From contig NZ_CAJHAJ010000003.1 of the NCBI RefSeq assembly GCF_904846345.1, forward strand, positions 289,481 through 353,480: DNA of 64,000 nt. The letters run 5' to 3'. Both the position numbers and the translations under genes were made by a program. The DNA is from Psychrobacter maritimus (GTDB taxonomy: Bacteria > Pseudomonadota > Gammaproteobacteria > Pseudomonadales > Moraxellaceae). Positions within the stretch are counted from its first letter, which is position 1. Every line of letters starts with the position of its first letter. The notes beneath the pieces are model-generated. The model was not told where the DNA came from and did not search any database. It saw only the letters and a program-made list of their open reading frames with translations. Shown piece after piece: positions 1-9,514 of the stretch.

Positions 1-50
1 TACGCCCAAGGCTTATAGTCTAATCGATAGATTTAATAAGGATTTTTGTC

Positions 51-2168
51 ATGAACTCCCAAGTGATGGATCACAATAGCGGGACTCCTATTTATAACGA
101 TGATGCAAATTCTAACGATGATGTGAATGCTAATGAAAATGCGATATTGGCACAGCAGACAAATGCGCATGTAGAGACTGAAGATTACGACGACGTTGAT
201 CCTAGTGTGACGCAAGCGATATTAGAAAAATATGATCGCGAGTCTATCACGCGTCATATTACCCAAGGTCCGGTGAAGTATATTATCGCTACCGTTTGCA
301 TCTTATATTCCCTTTTTCATTTATATATTACCTTTAACCCCATGCCGTCATTACTACAGCGCTCCGTGCATGTGGGCGTTGGCTTTGCGTTGATTTTTTT
401 AATCTTTCCTGCCAGCAAAAAAAGCAGTCGTAAGCGGGTAGCATGGTATGACTGGATTTGGTTTGTGTTGTCTTTATCTGGCATGACCTACCTGATATAC
501 GAGTACCAAGATATTGTCACCAGTCGCGGCGGCATGGCAAATTCGGTCGATGTGATACTTTCTATTATCACCGTCATCTGCGTCCTTGAGGGCAGTCGGC
601 GTATTACTGGTTGGATATTGCCCATACTGGCCTCTATATTTTTGCTATATCCCTTTGTCAGTCATCTGGACTTTATGCCTGATCGGCTACTCACTCGTCC
701 TTATGATATGGGCGATATTTTTGGTCAATTATTCCTAAAAACGGAAGGATTGTATTCAGTCGCAATCGGCGCCTCAGTCACCTTTATCTTTTTATTCATC
801 CTCTTTGGTGCATTTCTAGCGCGTTCTGGCATGGGTCAACTATTTAATGATTTGGCATTGGCGCTGGCAGGCGATAAAAAAGGCGGTCCTGCTAAAGTGG
901 CTGTCATTTCAAGCGGCTTTATGGGTAGTATCAATGGTTCCGCCTTATCAAACGTCGTTAGTACCGGCGCGTTTACCATCCCCTTGATGAAAAAGGTTGG
1001 CTACCATAAGGATTTTGCGGGCGCTGTAGAGGCAAGTGCGTCGGTTGGTGGTCAGATATTACCGCCAATTATGGGTGCAAGTGCCTTTATTATGGCCGAG
1101 ACCACAGGTCTACCGTATAGCACCATTGCTTTGGCAGCATTATTACCTGCTATCTTGTATTATCTAGGCGTTATCGCGCAGGTACATTTTCGTGCCGGTC
1201 GCCGAGACTTAAAAGGCATGGCAAAAGAGAGCTTGCCACAGGTAAAAGAGGTATTAAAAGCGCGCGGTCATATGTTATTGCCGATTGTATTTTTGATTTA
1301 TTTATTAATACAAAATGTGCCGGTAGGCTATGCCGCTGCCTATACCATTGGCTTTACGGTTGTCATCAGTATGCTACGTAAAGAAACACGCATGGGCTTT
1401 AAGGATATTTTGGGTGCGCTAGAAGACGGCGCCCGTCAGTCGCTAGCGGTGATGGCTGCTTGTGCGGTCGTAGGTATTATTATTGGGGTGGTCAGCCTAA
1501 CGAGTTTTGGTACGGTAATGACTTCTTCGATTGTCACTTTAGGGGCAGGGTCGTTATTGCTGACCTTAATTTTGACCATGCTAGCGTCGATGGTCTTGGG
1601 TATGGGATTGCCATCGATTCCTGCATATATTATTACTGCAACGATGGCGGCGCCCGCATTAGCAGGGTTTGATGTGCCTATTTTAGCCGCGCATATGTTT
1701 GTCTTTTACTTTGGGGTGTTTGCTAATATTACCCCGCCGGTCTGTTTGGCTGCTTTTGCTGGGGCTGGTATTTCGGGCGGCGATCCGATGAAAACAGGCT
1801 ACTTATCATTAAAGCTGGCGTTAGCAGGTTTTATCGTCCCGTTTATGTTTATTTATAATCCTGCGATGTTGATGATTGACCCGACAGGTCTTGCGGTCAC
1901 GGCGAAAGAGTTCCCATTGCCACCGGTCATGGATATTATTATTGCCGTTGTGACGTCGGTCGTTGGTGTGATTGGGCTTAGTGCGGCGTTAGAGGGTTAT
2001 TTTAAAGGAAGTATGAATTCAATCACGCGTATCATTCTGGCCATTGGCGCTTTACTGCTGATTTATCCTGGGCTTATCACAGGTGTGATTGGGGGTGTCA
2101 TCATCCTTGGTATCGCGTTATTAAATATAAAAGCCAGTAAGACGCCCGTGTTACCTCTAAACGTTTAA
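51..2168 (+). CDS. TRAP transporter permease, fused small and large membrane subunits (TAXI type)
   Basis: This 705-residue inner-membrane protein joins the DctQ-like small subunit (about residues 75-200) to the DctM-like large subunit (about 230-650), as in TRAP permeases that work with TAXI-type binding proteins. The large subunit carries the family stretch GSINGSALSNVVSTGAFTIP and the later glycine-rich GMGLPSIPAY. Family knowledge makes it a sodium-driven organic-acid importer; the substrate cannot be read here. The first 60 or so residues are acidic and asparagine-rich, with no membrane segment, which is longer than usual. The start follows TAAGGA with a 9-base spacer. The partner TAXI receptor is expected just upstream, outside the window. 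Confidence 0.9.
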   Translation: MNSQVMDHNSGTPIYNDDANSNDDVNANENAILAQQTNAHVETEDYDDVDPSVTQAILEKYDRESITRHITQGPVKYIIATVCILYSLFHLYITFNPMPSLLQRSVHVGVGFALIFLIFPASKKSSRKRVAWYDWIWFVLSLSGMTYLIYEYQDIVTSRGGMANSVDVILSIITVICVLEGSRRITGWILPILASIFLLYPFVSHLDFMPDRLLTRPYDMGDIFGQLFLKTEGLYSVAIGASVTFIFLFILFGAFLARSGMGQLFNDLALALAGDKKGGPAKVAVISSGFMGSINGSALSNVVSTGAFTIPLMKKVGYHKDFAGAVEASASVGGQILPPIMGASAFIMAETTGLPYSTIALAALLPAILYYLGVIAQVHFRAGRRDLKGMAKESLPQVKEVLKARGHMLLPIVFLIYLLIQNVPVGYAAAYTIGFTVVISMLRKETRMGFKDILGALEDGARQSLAVMAACAVVGIIIGVVSLTSFGTVMTSSIVTLGAGSLLLTLILTMLASMVLGMGLPSIPAYIITATMAAPALAGFDVPILAAHMFVFYFGVFANITPPVCLAAFAGAGISGGDPMKTGYLSLKLALAGFIVPFMFIYNPAMLMIDPTGLAVTAKEFPLPPVMDIIIAVVTSVVGVIGLSAALEGYFKGSMNSITRIILAIGALLLIYPGLITGVIGGVIILGIALLNIKASKTPVLPLNV

Positions 2169-2197
2169 CCTTATTTAGAGCGATAGTTTAGAAGCAT

Positions 2198-2237
2198 AAA
2201 AAGGGCGAATAGTAACTCTCTACTATTCGCCCTTTTT
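2198..2237. terminator. Bidirectional terminator between the TRAP gene and lipA
   Basis: A perfect stem with arms 2198-2214 and 2221-2237 and a 6-base loop has an A-run before it and a T-run after it. It therefore works for both convergent genes. Confidence 0.9.
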
Positions 2238-2284
2238 ATATTTTAAGATTCGTCATCCTACTTTGATATAGTGACAAATTTCAC

Positions 2285-3328
2285 TTAACAGCCAAGTTTA
2301 CCTTCTGCTGCTAAGGCTTTTTTGCTACGGATAGGTGCTGGGCAATCTTCGCCGTAATATTGACGGTCAGCAAAGTAGCTTGAGCGCACCATAGGACCTG
2401 CCCAAATGTTAAAGAAGCCAATCTTTTTGCCATAGTCCATATAACGCTGGAACTCATCTGGATGGACATAACGATCGACTGGTGCATGGTCTTTACTTGG
2501 TTGCAGGTACTGACCAACGGTAATCATATCAACGTTATGGGCTTTTAAATCATCAAGTAGCTTATAGATTTCTTCTTCAGTTTCACCAAGTCCAACCATA
2601 AAACCACATTTGGTGGCAATATCAGGACGGCGTTCTTTATACAGCTTAAGCAAATCGAGCGAATGCTGATAATCAGAGCCGGGACGGAAGGCTTTATATA
2701 AACGAGGCACGGTTTCGATATTATGATTAAAGACATCTGGCGCAGTTTTAGTCAATAAGTCCAAAGCGATATCCATACGACCACGGAAATCTGGCACGAG
2801 TATCTCAATCAAGCAATTTGGGCTTAAAGCGCGAGATTCATTCAATACTTCAACGAAATGGGCAGCACCGCCATCTTTTAAATCATCACGGTCAACCGAT
2901 GTAATTACCGCATATTTCAGACCTAGACCCTGAATGGTCTCAGCGGTATGGCGTGGCTCGTCTTTGTCTAACTCATTTGGGCGACCATGACCGACATCGC
3001 AAAACGGGCAGCGACGGGTACAGATATCACCCATAATCATAAAGGTCGCCGTACCATCGGCAAAGCACTGCGGCAAGTTAGGACAAGCTGCTTCTTCACA
3101 GACGGTATATAGCTTTTGCTCACGCAAGGTGGCTTTAATACGTGCCACTTCAGCAGGTGAGGACATTTTAACCCGAATCCAATCTGGCTTTTTCTTTGCC
3201 TCGACGGTCGGAATCACTTTAATTGGGATGCGCGCTACCTTGTCGTAGCCACGTAGCTTTTCGCCTTGGATGGCCTTTTTCGGTTTTGCACGGGCAGCGG
3301 GGACGTGGGTTTGTACGGCGTTTGTCAT
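2285..3328 (-). CDS. lipA: Lipoyl synthase LipA
   Basis: This radical-SAM enzyme inserts two sulfur atoms into octanoyl groups on E2 and H proteins to make lipoyl cofactors. The 347-residue length is typical. Both [4Fe-4S] sites are present: the auxiliary-cluster cysteines at about 77, 82 and 88 ([12 protein letters not shown]) and the radical-SAM motif CTRRCPFC at 103-110. The C-terminal serine expected in LipA is seen in VRSSYFAD. An ATG start is preferred over a TTG two codons upstream. No lipB is adjacent. A TG-extended -10 box lies about 75 bases upstream. Confidence 0.97.
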   Translation of the reverse strand: MTNAVQTHVPAARAKPKKAIQGEKLRGYDKVARIPIKVIPTVEAKKKPDWIRVKMSSPAEVARIKATLREQKLYTVCEEAACPNLPQCFADGTATFMIMGDICTRRCPFCDVGHGRPNELDKDEPRHTAETIQGLGLKYAVITSVDRDDLKDGGAAHFVEVLNESRALSPNCLIEILVPDFRGRMDIALDLLTKTAPDVFNHNIETVPRLYKAFRPGSDYQHSLDLLKLYKERRPDIATKCGFMVGLGETEEEIYKLLDDLKAHNVDMITVGQYLQPSKDHAPVDRYVHPDEFQRYMDYGKKIGFFNIWAGPMVRSSYFADRQYYGEDCPAPIRSKKALAAEGKLGC

Positions 3329-3400
3329 AATCAAATGTTCTCTTAACCCTTGATAGAATAAGGGTTTATGGCATTATTAGAATGTTTTATGAATGCAGCT

Positions 3401-3409
3401 ATTATAGCA
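3401..3409 (-). promoter_or_regulatory. Extended -10 promoter of lipA
   Basis: Read on the minus strand this is TGCTATAAT, a TG-extended -10 element. The hexamer sits inside the short palindrome GCTATTATAGC. No good -35 box is visible, which fits the extended -10 type. Confidence 0.5.
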
Positions 3410-3452
3410 GATAACGGGTCAATATTTTTTAGGCAATCTTGTTAAGATAACT

Positions 3453-3506
3453 AAGAAAGCTACTAAGGATAAAAAGGCTTCCATGAATAAAAAAGCTTGC
3501 GTAAAT
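3453..3506. repeat. Degenerate 18-bp tandem repeat, three units
   Basis: Three consecutive 18-bp units share the pattern AARAARGCT followed by a variable half. The array lies upstream of the lipA promoter and about 35 bases beyond the stop codon of the decarboxylase-like gene. Confidence 0.5.
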
Positions 3507-3541
3507 AACAGGGTACTACGAAGCATACCTTTATCGTAGTT

Positions 3542-3982
3542 TTATTTATTGATATCAATGTCCATGTCATTTAGCACTTCTATGGCAGCGCGAAACGCTT
3601 CTTGGCTGGCAGGTGCGCCGCAATAAGGCAGGCTATGCATCAATACTTCTCGGATTTCAGCGACGCTAGCACCATTATTGATCGCCCCACGGATATGACC
3701 CTTTAGCTCAGCGGGACTTTTTTGCGCAATTAAAAACGCCATGGTAATCAATGAGCGGTATTTGCGCGGCAATACAGAGTCGTCTTGCCACGTGCTGCCC
3801 CAAGCGTGTTCGATAATCCAGTCTTGCAACGGCTGGGTAAATGGTGTTGCTGAGTCAAGCGAGCGTTTAACATGCGCTGCGCCCATCACTTCAGTACGAA
3901 CTTTTAAACCATTATCGTAATGAGCGTTATTGTCCTTTTCGCTATTTTTCATACTGCTATTTTTTAGACTGCTATTGTCCAT
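3542..3982 (-). CDS. Carboxymuconolactone decarboxylase family protein
   Basis: The protein has 146 residues from the chosen ATG. The C-terminal 90 residues match the carboxymuconolactone decarboxylase fold, including LPRKYRSLITMAFLIA, LKGHIRGAINNGAS and EIREVLMH. It lacks the CxxC pair of AhpD peroxidases, so it is nearer PcaC-like members; no protocatechuate genes are nearby and the substrate is unknown. The ATG follows AAGGAT; a GTG eight codons upstream is possible. The N-terminus is a run of five-residue repeats rich in Asn, Ser and Lys, encoded by a 15-bp tandem repeat. Confidence 0.8.
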   Translation of the reverse strand: MDNSSLKNSSMKNSEKDNNAHYDNGLKVRTEVMGAAHVKRSLDSATPFTQPLQDWIIEHAWGSTWQDDSVLPRKYRSLITMAFLIAQKSPAELKGHIRGAINNGASVAEIREVLMHSLPYCGAPASQEAFRAAIEVLNDMDIDINK

Positions 3983-3991
3983 ATTGCTATT
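3917..3991 (-). repeat. 15-bp coding tandem repeat at the 5' end of the decarboxylase-like gene
   Basis: Five 15-bp units beginning AATAGC or a variant encode NSNMD, NSSLK, NSSMK, NSEKD and NNAHY. The array covers the probable start codon. Confidence 0.6.
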
Positions 3992-4127
3992 ATCCTTAAT
4001 ATTCACTCATGGCGTTTGTGTTATAAAAACCTGTATTAAAAAATCGTCTTAGAAAAAATATCTTAATAAAGTCGTAGATATTTAGATAATAAGAGTATAG
4101 CAGCCGCGCCATTTTTATTTAACCGCC

Positions 4128-4175
4128 AATGTAGAAGTCTATGCAGAAATTAATGCAGCAGTCAATGCAGAAAAA
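4128..4175. repeat. 12-bp tandem repeat, four units, upstream of acnB
   Basis: Four 12-bp units follow the consensus AATGCAGAAGTC. The array lies in the 447-base gap between the decarboxylase-like gene and acnB. No gene is seen elsewhere in that gap. Confidence 0.6.
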
Positions 4176-4429
4176 GAGAAGGACAAAAATGAGCGATAAG
4201 GCGACAGGTTTGCTATTTAAGGGCGTCAATCATATTAGTTATGGCACTATTTTTATAATAAATGTCCAATATGGCCTTATTCTGCGCCTTTTCGCCGCAC
4301 AGCCATTAACATTTTGAGCGTTTTGAGCTATGATTGCACGGATAATTATTCAATGCAGTACATCGATGTAGGCTGTCATCCTGACTACTCACGTGATGTA
4401 CTGGTCACCAACCGACGAGGACGACTATT

Positions 4430-7033
4430 GTGTTAGAAGCTTATCGTAAACATGTCGCAGAACGTGCTGAGCTAGGAACTGTACCACTTCCACTAAATGA
4501 GAAGCAGGTAGCAGAATTGGTTGAGCTACTCAAAAACCCACCAGCGGGCGAAGATGCGTTCTTAATGGACTTGTTAGAAAACCGTATTCCTGCCGGTGTT
4601 GACCAAGCCGCTTATGTTAAAGCTGCATTTTTAGCCGCTATCGTTAAAGGTGAAGCGACTTCACCACTTATCAGCAAGAAAAAAGCCGTTGAAATCTTGG
4701 GCACTATGCAAGGTGGCTATAACGTTGCGCCATTAGTTGCGGCATTAGACGACAGCGAAGTCGCACAAGAAGCCGCTGATGCGTTGAAAAAGACATTACT
4801 GGTATTTGATGCGTTCAATGACGTGACCGAAAAAGCTGAAGCTGGCAACGACATCGCTAAAGAAGTTGTGCAATCTTGGGCTGACGCTGAGTGGTTCTTA
4901 AACCGCCCTGAAGTACCAAAGAAAACCACTTATACCACCTTTAAAGTGACTGGCGAAACCAACACTGATGACTTGTCGCCTGCGCAAGACGCATGGAGCC
5001 GCCCAGATATCCCATTGCATTCATTAGCCATGCACAAAAACTCTCGCGACGGCATCTTTGCTGACGAAGAGGGCGTTGTTGGTCCAATGAAGCAAATCGA
5101 AGCTTTGAAAGAAAAAGGTCATCCACTTGCTTATGTCGGCGACGTGGTTGGTACGGGTTCTAGCCGTAAATCTGCAACCAACTCAGTCCTTTGGTTAATG
5201 GGCGATGATATCCCGAACGTACCAAACAAACGTGGTGGCGGTCTAGTATTGGGTAACAATATCGCTCCTATCTTCTTTAACACCATGGAAGATTCTGGCG
5301 CGTTACCAATTGAAAAAGTAGCGGTTGATAACCTAAACATGGGCGATGTGTTTGACATCTATCCGTATGAAGGCAAAATCACTAAGCATGATTCTGACGA
5401 AGTATTGTCAACGTTTACGCTAAACTCGCCAACATTGCTTGACGAAGTTCGTGCAGGCGGCCGTATTCCACTAATCGTTGGTCGTGGTTTGACTAACCGT
5501 GCTCGTGAATACATGGGTCTTGGTCATTCAGACGTATTTGCTAAGCCAGAAGAGCCAGCTGATACCGGTAAAGGCTTTACCCTTGCACAAAAAATGGTCG
5601 GTAAAGCTTGTGGTCTACAAGGCGTGCGTCCAGGTATGTACTGTGAGCCAAAAATGACGACGGTCGGCTCGCAAGATACCACTGGTCCTATGACCCGTGA
5701 TGAGCTAAAAGACTTGGCATGTTTGGGCTTCCAAGCAGACCTAGTGATGCAGTCATTCTGTCATACTGCTGCTTATCCAAAGCCAGTTGACGTTGAAACT
5801 CAGCATACACTACCTGACTTTATTATGAACCGTGGCGGCGTAAGCTTGCGTCCTGGTGATGGTATCATTCACTCATGGTTGAACCGTATGCTACTTCCAG
5901 ATACCGTTGGTACTGGTGGTGACTCGCATACTCGTTTCCCAATGGGTATCTCGTTCCCAGCTGGTTCTGGTTTGGTTGCATTCGCCGCGGCAACTGGTGT
6001 GATGCCACTTGATATGCCTGAGTCTGTTCGTGTGCGCTTCGTTGGCGAACGTCAGCCTGGTATCACGCTACGTGACTTGGTCCATGCGATTCCTTATCAA
6101 GCCATCAAAGAAGGTTATTTGACCGTTGATAAGAAAGGTAAAATCAACGAGTTCAACGGTCGTATCCTTGAAATCGAAGGTCTAGAAGACCTAACCGCTG
6201 AGCAAGCGTTTGAGTTATCTGATGCATCAGCTGAGCGTAGTGCTGCTGGTTGTACCATCACTCTATCTGAAGCGTCTGTGACTGAGTACCTAAACTCAAA
6301 CATCACGCTACTTAAGTGGATGATTTCAGAAGGTTATGGCGATGCGCGTACGATTAGTCGCCGTGTTGAGCAAATGCAAGAGTGGCTAGCAAACCCAAGC
6401 CTATTGCGTGCTGACGAAGATGCAGAATACGCCATCGACATGACAATCAATATGTCTGATATTAAAGAGCCGATTCTTTGCTGCCCGAACGATCCAGACG
6501 ATGCTAAAACATTGGCTGACGTCGCTGGTGATACCATTGATGAAGTATTCATTGGTTCATGTATGACCAACATTGGTCATTTCCGTGCAGCGGGTAAACT
6601 GCTACAAGACGTACCAGCAGGTAGCCTCAAAACTCGTCTATGGATTGCGCCACCAACGAAAATGGATGCGCGCCAATTGATGGAAGAAGGTTATTACAAC
6701 ATTTATGCACAAGCCGGCGCTCGTACTGAAATGCCAGGTTGTTCACTATGTATGGGTAACCAAGCACGTATCGCACCGAACTCTACTGCGGTATCGACTT
6801 CTACCCGTAACTTCCCGAACCGTCTCGGTCAAGGTGCTGACGTTTATCTAGCGTCTGCAGAGCTTGCAGCTGTCGCAGCGGTACTTGGTAAACTGCCAAC
6901 CAACGACGAGTATCAGCAGTACGCTGGCATGCTTGATAGCATGGGCGAGGAAGTCTATCAGTACATGAACTTCGATCGTATGGATTCTTATACCGAAGAA
7001 GCGGACAAAATTAACGTTGCTCAGTTGACCTAA
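4430..7033 (+). CDS. acnB: Aconitate hydratase B
   Basis: This TCA-cycle enzyme interconverts citrate and isocitrate with a [4Fe-4S] cluster. The 867-residue length matches AcnB. The order is the AcnB type: a HEAT-like N-terminal domain (about 1-155), a swivel domain, then the catalytic domains. The cluster cysteines are C711 in [15 protein letters not shown] and C771/C774 in PGCSLCMGN. The start is GTG, chosen because GAGGA precedes it by 8 bases and the product begins like other AcnB proteins ([11 protein letters not shown]). Family members may also bind mRNA when the cluster is lost; nothing here tests that. A strong terminator follows. Confidence 0.98.
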   Translation: MLEAYRKHVAERAELGTVPLPLNEKQVAELVELLKNPPAGEDAFLMDLLENRIPAGVDQAAYVKAAFLAAIVKGEATSPLISKKKAVEILGTMQGGYNVAPLVAALDDSEVAQEAADALKKTLLVFDAFNDVTEKAEAGNDIAKEVVQSWADAEWFLNRPEVPKKTTYTTFKVTGETNTDDLSPAQDAWSRPDIPLHSLAMHKNSRDGIFADEEGVVGPMKQIEALKEKGHPLAYVGDVVGTGSSRKSATNSVLWLMGDDIPNVPNKRGGGLVLGNNIAPIFFNTMEDSGALPIEKVAVDNLNMGDVFDIYPYEGKITKHDSDEVLSTFTLNSPTLLDEVRAGGRIPLIVGRGLTNRAREYMGLGHSDVFAKPEEPADTGKGFTLAQKMVGKACGLQGVRPGMYCEPKMTTVGSQDTTGPMTRDELKDLACLGFQADLVMQSFCHTAAYPKPVDVETQHTLPDFIMNRGGVSLRPGDGIIHSWLNRMLLPDTVGTGGDSHTRFPMGISFPAGSGLVAFAAATGVMPLDMPESVRVRFVGERQPGITLRDLVHAIPYQAIKEGYLTVDKKGKINEFNGRILEIEGLEDLTAEQAFELSDASAERSAAGCTITLSEASVTEYLNSNITLLKWMISEGYGDARTISRRVEQMQEWLANPSLLRADEDAEYAIDMTINMSDIKEPILCCPNDPDDAKTLADVAGDTIDEVFIGSCMTNIGHFRAAGKLLQDVPAGSLKTRLWIAPPTKMDARQLMEEGYYNIYAQAGARTEMPGCSLCMGNQARIAPNSTAVSTSTRNFPNRLGQGADVYLASAELAAVAAVLGKLPTNDEYQQYAGMLDSMGEEVYQYMNFDRMDSYTEEADKINVAQLT

Positions 7034-7090
7034 TTTTGCTTAAAGCTTAAGTTAAGTATTTTTAAGTTTTACAATTCTTATTTAAATAGA

Positions 7091-7124
7091 AACCCCGTAT
7101 CGTGATGATGCGGGGTTTTTTTAA
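7091..7124 (+). terminator. acnB terminator
   Basis: An 11-bp stem (arms 7091-7101 and 7107-7117, one G-T pair) is followed by a run of T. Confidence 0.9.
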
Positions 7125-7147
7125 ATTTAAAATAAATCAATAACGGT

Positions 7148-7175
7148 TTGCAAACTTTTATTGAGTGCTTATAAT
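7148..7175 (+). promoter_or_regulatory. Promoter of the DUF805 gene
   Basis: TTGCAA and TATAAT are separated by 16 bases, about 75 bases before the chosen start codon. Confidence 0.6.
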
Positions 7176-7251
7176 CAAAGTGGCTGATTAAATTTTTTGG
7201 TTGGCGACTTTACCGTTAAGGTTGACGACAAATCCTAGGAAAAATAAAAAT

Positions 7252-7680
7252 ATGCTTGATAAAACGACGCCGCCACCTTTACCGAATTCTGCAATGGTTA
7301 ATAATCATAGTGCTGAAGCAAACTTTGGCATCCTTGACTGGTTTAAAAAAGCTTTAAGAAATTATACCAATTTCTCTGGTCGTGCTCGACGTAAAGAATA
7401 TTGGTATTTCGTATTGGTACAAATGGGTTTGATTATTGTAGCGATGATTTTAGATGCCATTATATTTAATTCAGAAACGGGGCTATTCTATATCGTTGTA
7501 GCGCTTGGTCTGTTTTTGCCGGGCTTAGCAGTGACTATTCGCAGATTACATGATACCAGCCGTTCAGGATGGTGGTTTTTGCTATCCATTTTGCCATTGA
7601 TAGGCTCTATTGTATTACTGGTATTTTTAGCGAGCGATACCAAGCTTGAAACCAATCAATGGGGTCCACCAGCAAAATAA
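7252..7680 (+). CDS. DUF805 family membrane protein
   Basis: This 142-residue inner-membrane protein has the DUF805 layout. A short soluble N-terminus leads into FSGRARRKEYWYFVL, followed by about three to four membrane helices with the family motif TIRRLHDTSRSGWW between them. The function of the family is not established. The ATG at 7252 follows AGGA; an in-frame TTG 17 codons upstream has no ribosome site. It is transcribed from its own promoter after the acnB terminator. Confidence 0.85.
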   Translation: MLDKTTPPPLPNSAMVNNHSAEANFGILDWFKKALRNYTNFSGRARRKEYWYFVLVQMGLIIVAMILDAIIFNSETGLFYIVVALGLFLPGLAVTIRRLHDTSRSGWWFLLSILPLIGSIVLLVFLASDTKLETNQWGPPAK

Positions 7681-7688
7681 GCTGCGAC

Positions 7689-7716
7689 TGGTTTCTCTTA
7701 TTATCTTCTGTATAAT
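7689..7716 (+). promoter_or_regulatory. Promoter of the PACE efflux gene
   Basis: A perfect TATAAT lies at 7711-7716, with a weak TGGTTT 16 bases upstream. Transcription would begin near 7723 and produce a leader of about 105 bases. Confidence 0.5.
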
Positions 7717-7720
7717 ATAG

Positions 7721-7827
7721 GGGCAGGCGGAAACCGTGGCTCTGCACTTTTTTCTCTTTTCTATCTCGGGACGGACCGATACTTTGCTGGGCAACTTTTT
7801 TTATAATTAAGTGCTTTGGAGTTTTGG
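7721..7827 (+). promoter_or_regulatory. Candidate structured mRNA leader of the PACE efflux gene
   Basis: The leader has several GC-rich short helices in an otherwise AT-rich gap. GCAG 7723-7726 can pair with CTGC 7742-7745, enclosing CGG-AAA-CCG. TCGG 7766-7769 pairs with CCGA 7776-7779 around GACGGA. TTGC 7784-7787 pairs with GCAA before a T-run. GCACTT 7744-7749 is fully complementary to AAGTGC 7809-7814, just before the ribosome site GGAG at 7818, and this pairing competes with the first helix. It matches no riboswitch class I can name. Confidence 0.4.
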
Positions 7828-8274
7828 TTGATTACTTTATCCCCACTCAAACGTCGTATCGTCTATGTGACTGTTTTTGAGCTGATTGCTATCATTGCTT
7901 CTACCTTTGTATTAATGAAACTCAGCGGCGGCGATGCGGCAGAGTCGTTACCCGTTGCTGTCATGGTGTCGTTGGCCGCTGTTATCTGGAACTTTTTATA
8001 CAATACGGCTTTTGAAGCGTGGGAGCGGCGCAAGCAGGTTAAAAAACGCACGTTGTTAATCCGCAGTGCTCATGCTTTAGGGTTTGAAGGCGGATTGGTA
8101 TTGATTTGCTTACCGCTATATATGATTTGGTATGACGTTGGTTTAATCAAAGCCTTTATGATGGAGGCGGCGTTACTGCTATTTTTCTTGGTTTATACCT
8201 TTGTTTTTACCTTGGGTTTTGACAAGATATTTACCTTACCGCATCACTATAAGACCGCTTCTGCTTCTTCATAA
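7828..8274 (+). CDS. PACE family efflux transporter (AceI-like)
   Basis: The product is about 148 residues with four membrane helices, made of two bacterial transmembrane pair domains as in AceI. Visible family features are the membrane-embedded glutamate near the N-terminus (FELIAI), the WNFLYNTAFE segment between helices 2 and 3, and RSAHALGFEGG opening the second repeat. AceI-type proteins export chlorhexidine-like biocides and some polyamines by proton antiport. The preferred start is TTG at 7828, six bases after GGAG; a TTG at 7816 has no ribosome site. The leader may control translation. Confidence 0.85.
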   Translation: MITLSPLKRRIVYVTVFELIAIIASTFVLMKLSGGDAAESLPVAVMVSLAAVIWNFLYNTAFEAWERRKQVKKRTLLIRSAHALGFEGGLVLICLPLYMIWYDVGLIKAFMMEAALLLFFLVYTFVFTLGFDKIFTLPHHYKTASASS

Positions 8275-8325
8275 GTAAATAGATTAAAGGTATTAATATA
8301 GACTTGTCTTTATATTGTTTTACCC

Positions 8326-8355
8326 AAAAAAAGGCTACCTAATGGTAGCCTTTTT
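8326..8355. terminator. Bidirectional terminator
   Basis: GGCTACC 8333-8339 and GGTAGCC 8344-8350 form a stem with a four-base loop, flanked by A-run and T-run. It serves the convergent PACE and enoyl-CoA hydratase family genes. Confidence 0.9.
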
Positions 8356-8388
8356 GCTGATAGTACAGAAGGTAGCGTTAAAAGGCTT

Positions 8389-9186
8389 TTATTTACCTTG
8401 ATAAACGGGCTTACGTTTTTCCATAAAGGCGGTGATACCTTCAGCAAAGTCAGCAGTTTTTGCCATCATAGTTTGTTGGTCAACTTCCATATCGAGCGCT
8501 TCATTTAAGCCTGCAAAAGCATGAACGTTAATCATATGCTTCATTGATGCCAAAGCTTTACCGGGCAGGTTGCTTAGGCGTGTTGCCAATGCCAATACGC
8601 TGGCGTCAAGCTCATCTTTGCTTACGACGCTATTAACTAAGTTTAGACGCGCGACATCGTCGCTAGTAAGCTTATCACCCAACATCACAAGCTCAGTCGT
8701 TTTAGCCGCCCCAATCAACTGATTAAGCAAGTAAATGCCACCCGCATCTGGAATCAAACCGATATTGACAAAGGCTTGTACAAATTTGGCATTATCAACG
8801 GCGATACGGAAATCACACGTTAATGCCAAGTTCATCCCAGCGCCAGCCACTGCCCCTTCTAACTTGGCGATAATTGGCTTATGAATATTACGCAGTTTTA
8901 GGCTCACTTCTGCGACTTCTCTGAGCATAAAATCAAGCTTTGCCACGAGTGCCTCAGATTCCATGCCGTTTTCTAGCATCTCACCGATATGACCGCCACT
9001 AGAGAAGTTGTTATTTGACCCTTGCAGCACAATCACGCGCACATCAGTATCTTGATCGGCTTGATCAAGCGCATCCATAATTGCGCCTTTTAATGGCGTG
9101 CTAAACGCATTTAGCGTCTTAGGATCATTCATGGTAATGGTGGCAATATGGTTTTCGCTGTGATATTCGACCAGAGATTGTGACAT
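8389..9186 (-). CDS. Enoyl-CoA hydratase/isomerase family protein
   Basis: This 265-residue crotonase-fold protein acts on acyl-CoA thioesters. The oxyanion-hole segments are visible as NNNFSSGGHIGEM and KLEGAVAGAGMNLALTCD. The helix after the active site is LIPDAGGIYLLNQLIGAAK, where the aspartate replaces the second catalytic glutamate of classical hydratases. That leaves isomerase, hydratase or PaaG-like roles open. The context gives no pathway. The start ATG follows AAGGAAAC. Confidence 0.85.
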   Translation of the reverse strand: MSQSLVEYHSENHIATITMNDPKTLNAFSTPLKGAIMDALDQADQDTDVRVIVLQGSNNNFSSGGHIGEMLENGMESEALVAKLDFMLREVAEVSLKLRNIHKPIIAKLEGAVAGAGMNLALTCDFRIAVDNAKFVQAFVNIGLIPDAGGIYLLNQLIGAAKTTELVMLGDKLTSDDVARLNLVNSVVSKDELDASVLALATRLSNLPGKALASMKHMINVHAFAGLNEALDMEVDQQTMMAKTADFAEGITAFMEKRKPVYQGK

Positions 9187-9514
9187 AGTTGGTTTCCTTA
9201 ATGAGAAATTTTAGATAAGCATTGCTGATAACAATGGATGTTATAATGGACAAGGTGTAACAAGTCATGCAAGCTGATTACTATAGCAGCTTGTTATGAT
9301 TATAAAAGCGGGTTTTGTGGGCGCTTAAGGCACGCTTAAAGAGGTTTAAATTTTATCTATTTCAATGAACATTTACATTATTGAATATATAACGCGTACC
9401 GTGCAAAAATAACGCTATGAACTCTCTGCTCGCTGCATTATGCTAAAAGGCAGTAGTTTTAAGGATTTCTTTCATTAAACAAGCAATCAACAAGCAAAAA
9501 ACAAGGAAGTGATT
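9187..9514. other. Divergent intergenic region
   Basis: No gene is seen. A 7-bp inverted repeat, CAAGCTG 9270-9276 with CAGCTTG 9287-9293, is overlapped by a competing TAACAAG/CTTGTTA pairing. A plus-strand TATAAT lies at 9242-9247 without a convincing -35 box. Confidence 0.4.

Noticed and set aside
7766..7779. Guanidine-II (mini-ykkC) riboswitch at the GGACGG hairpin
   Set aside because: That class needs two hairpins with ACGR loops closed by G-C pairs. Only one similar loop exists here and its closing pair is G with A.
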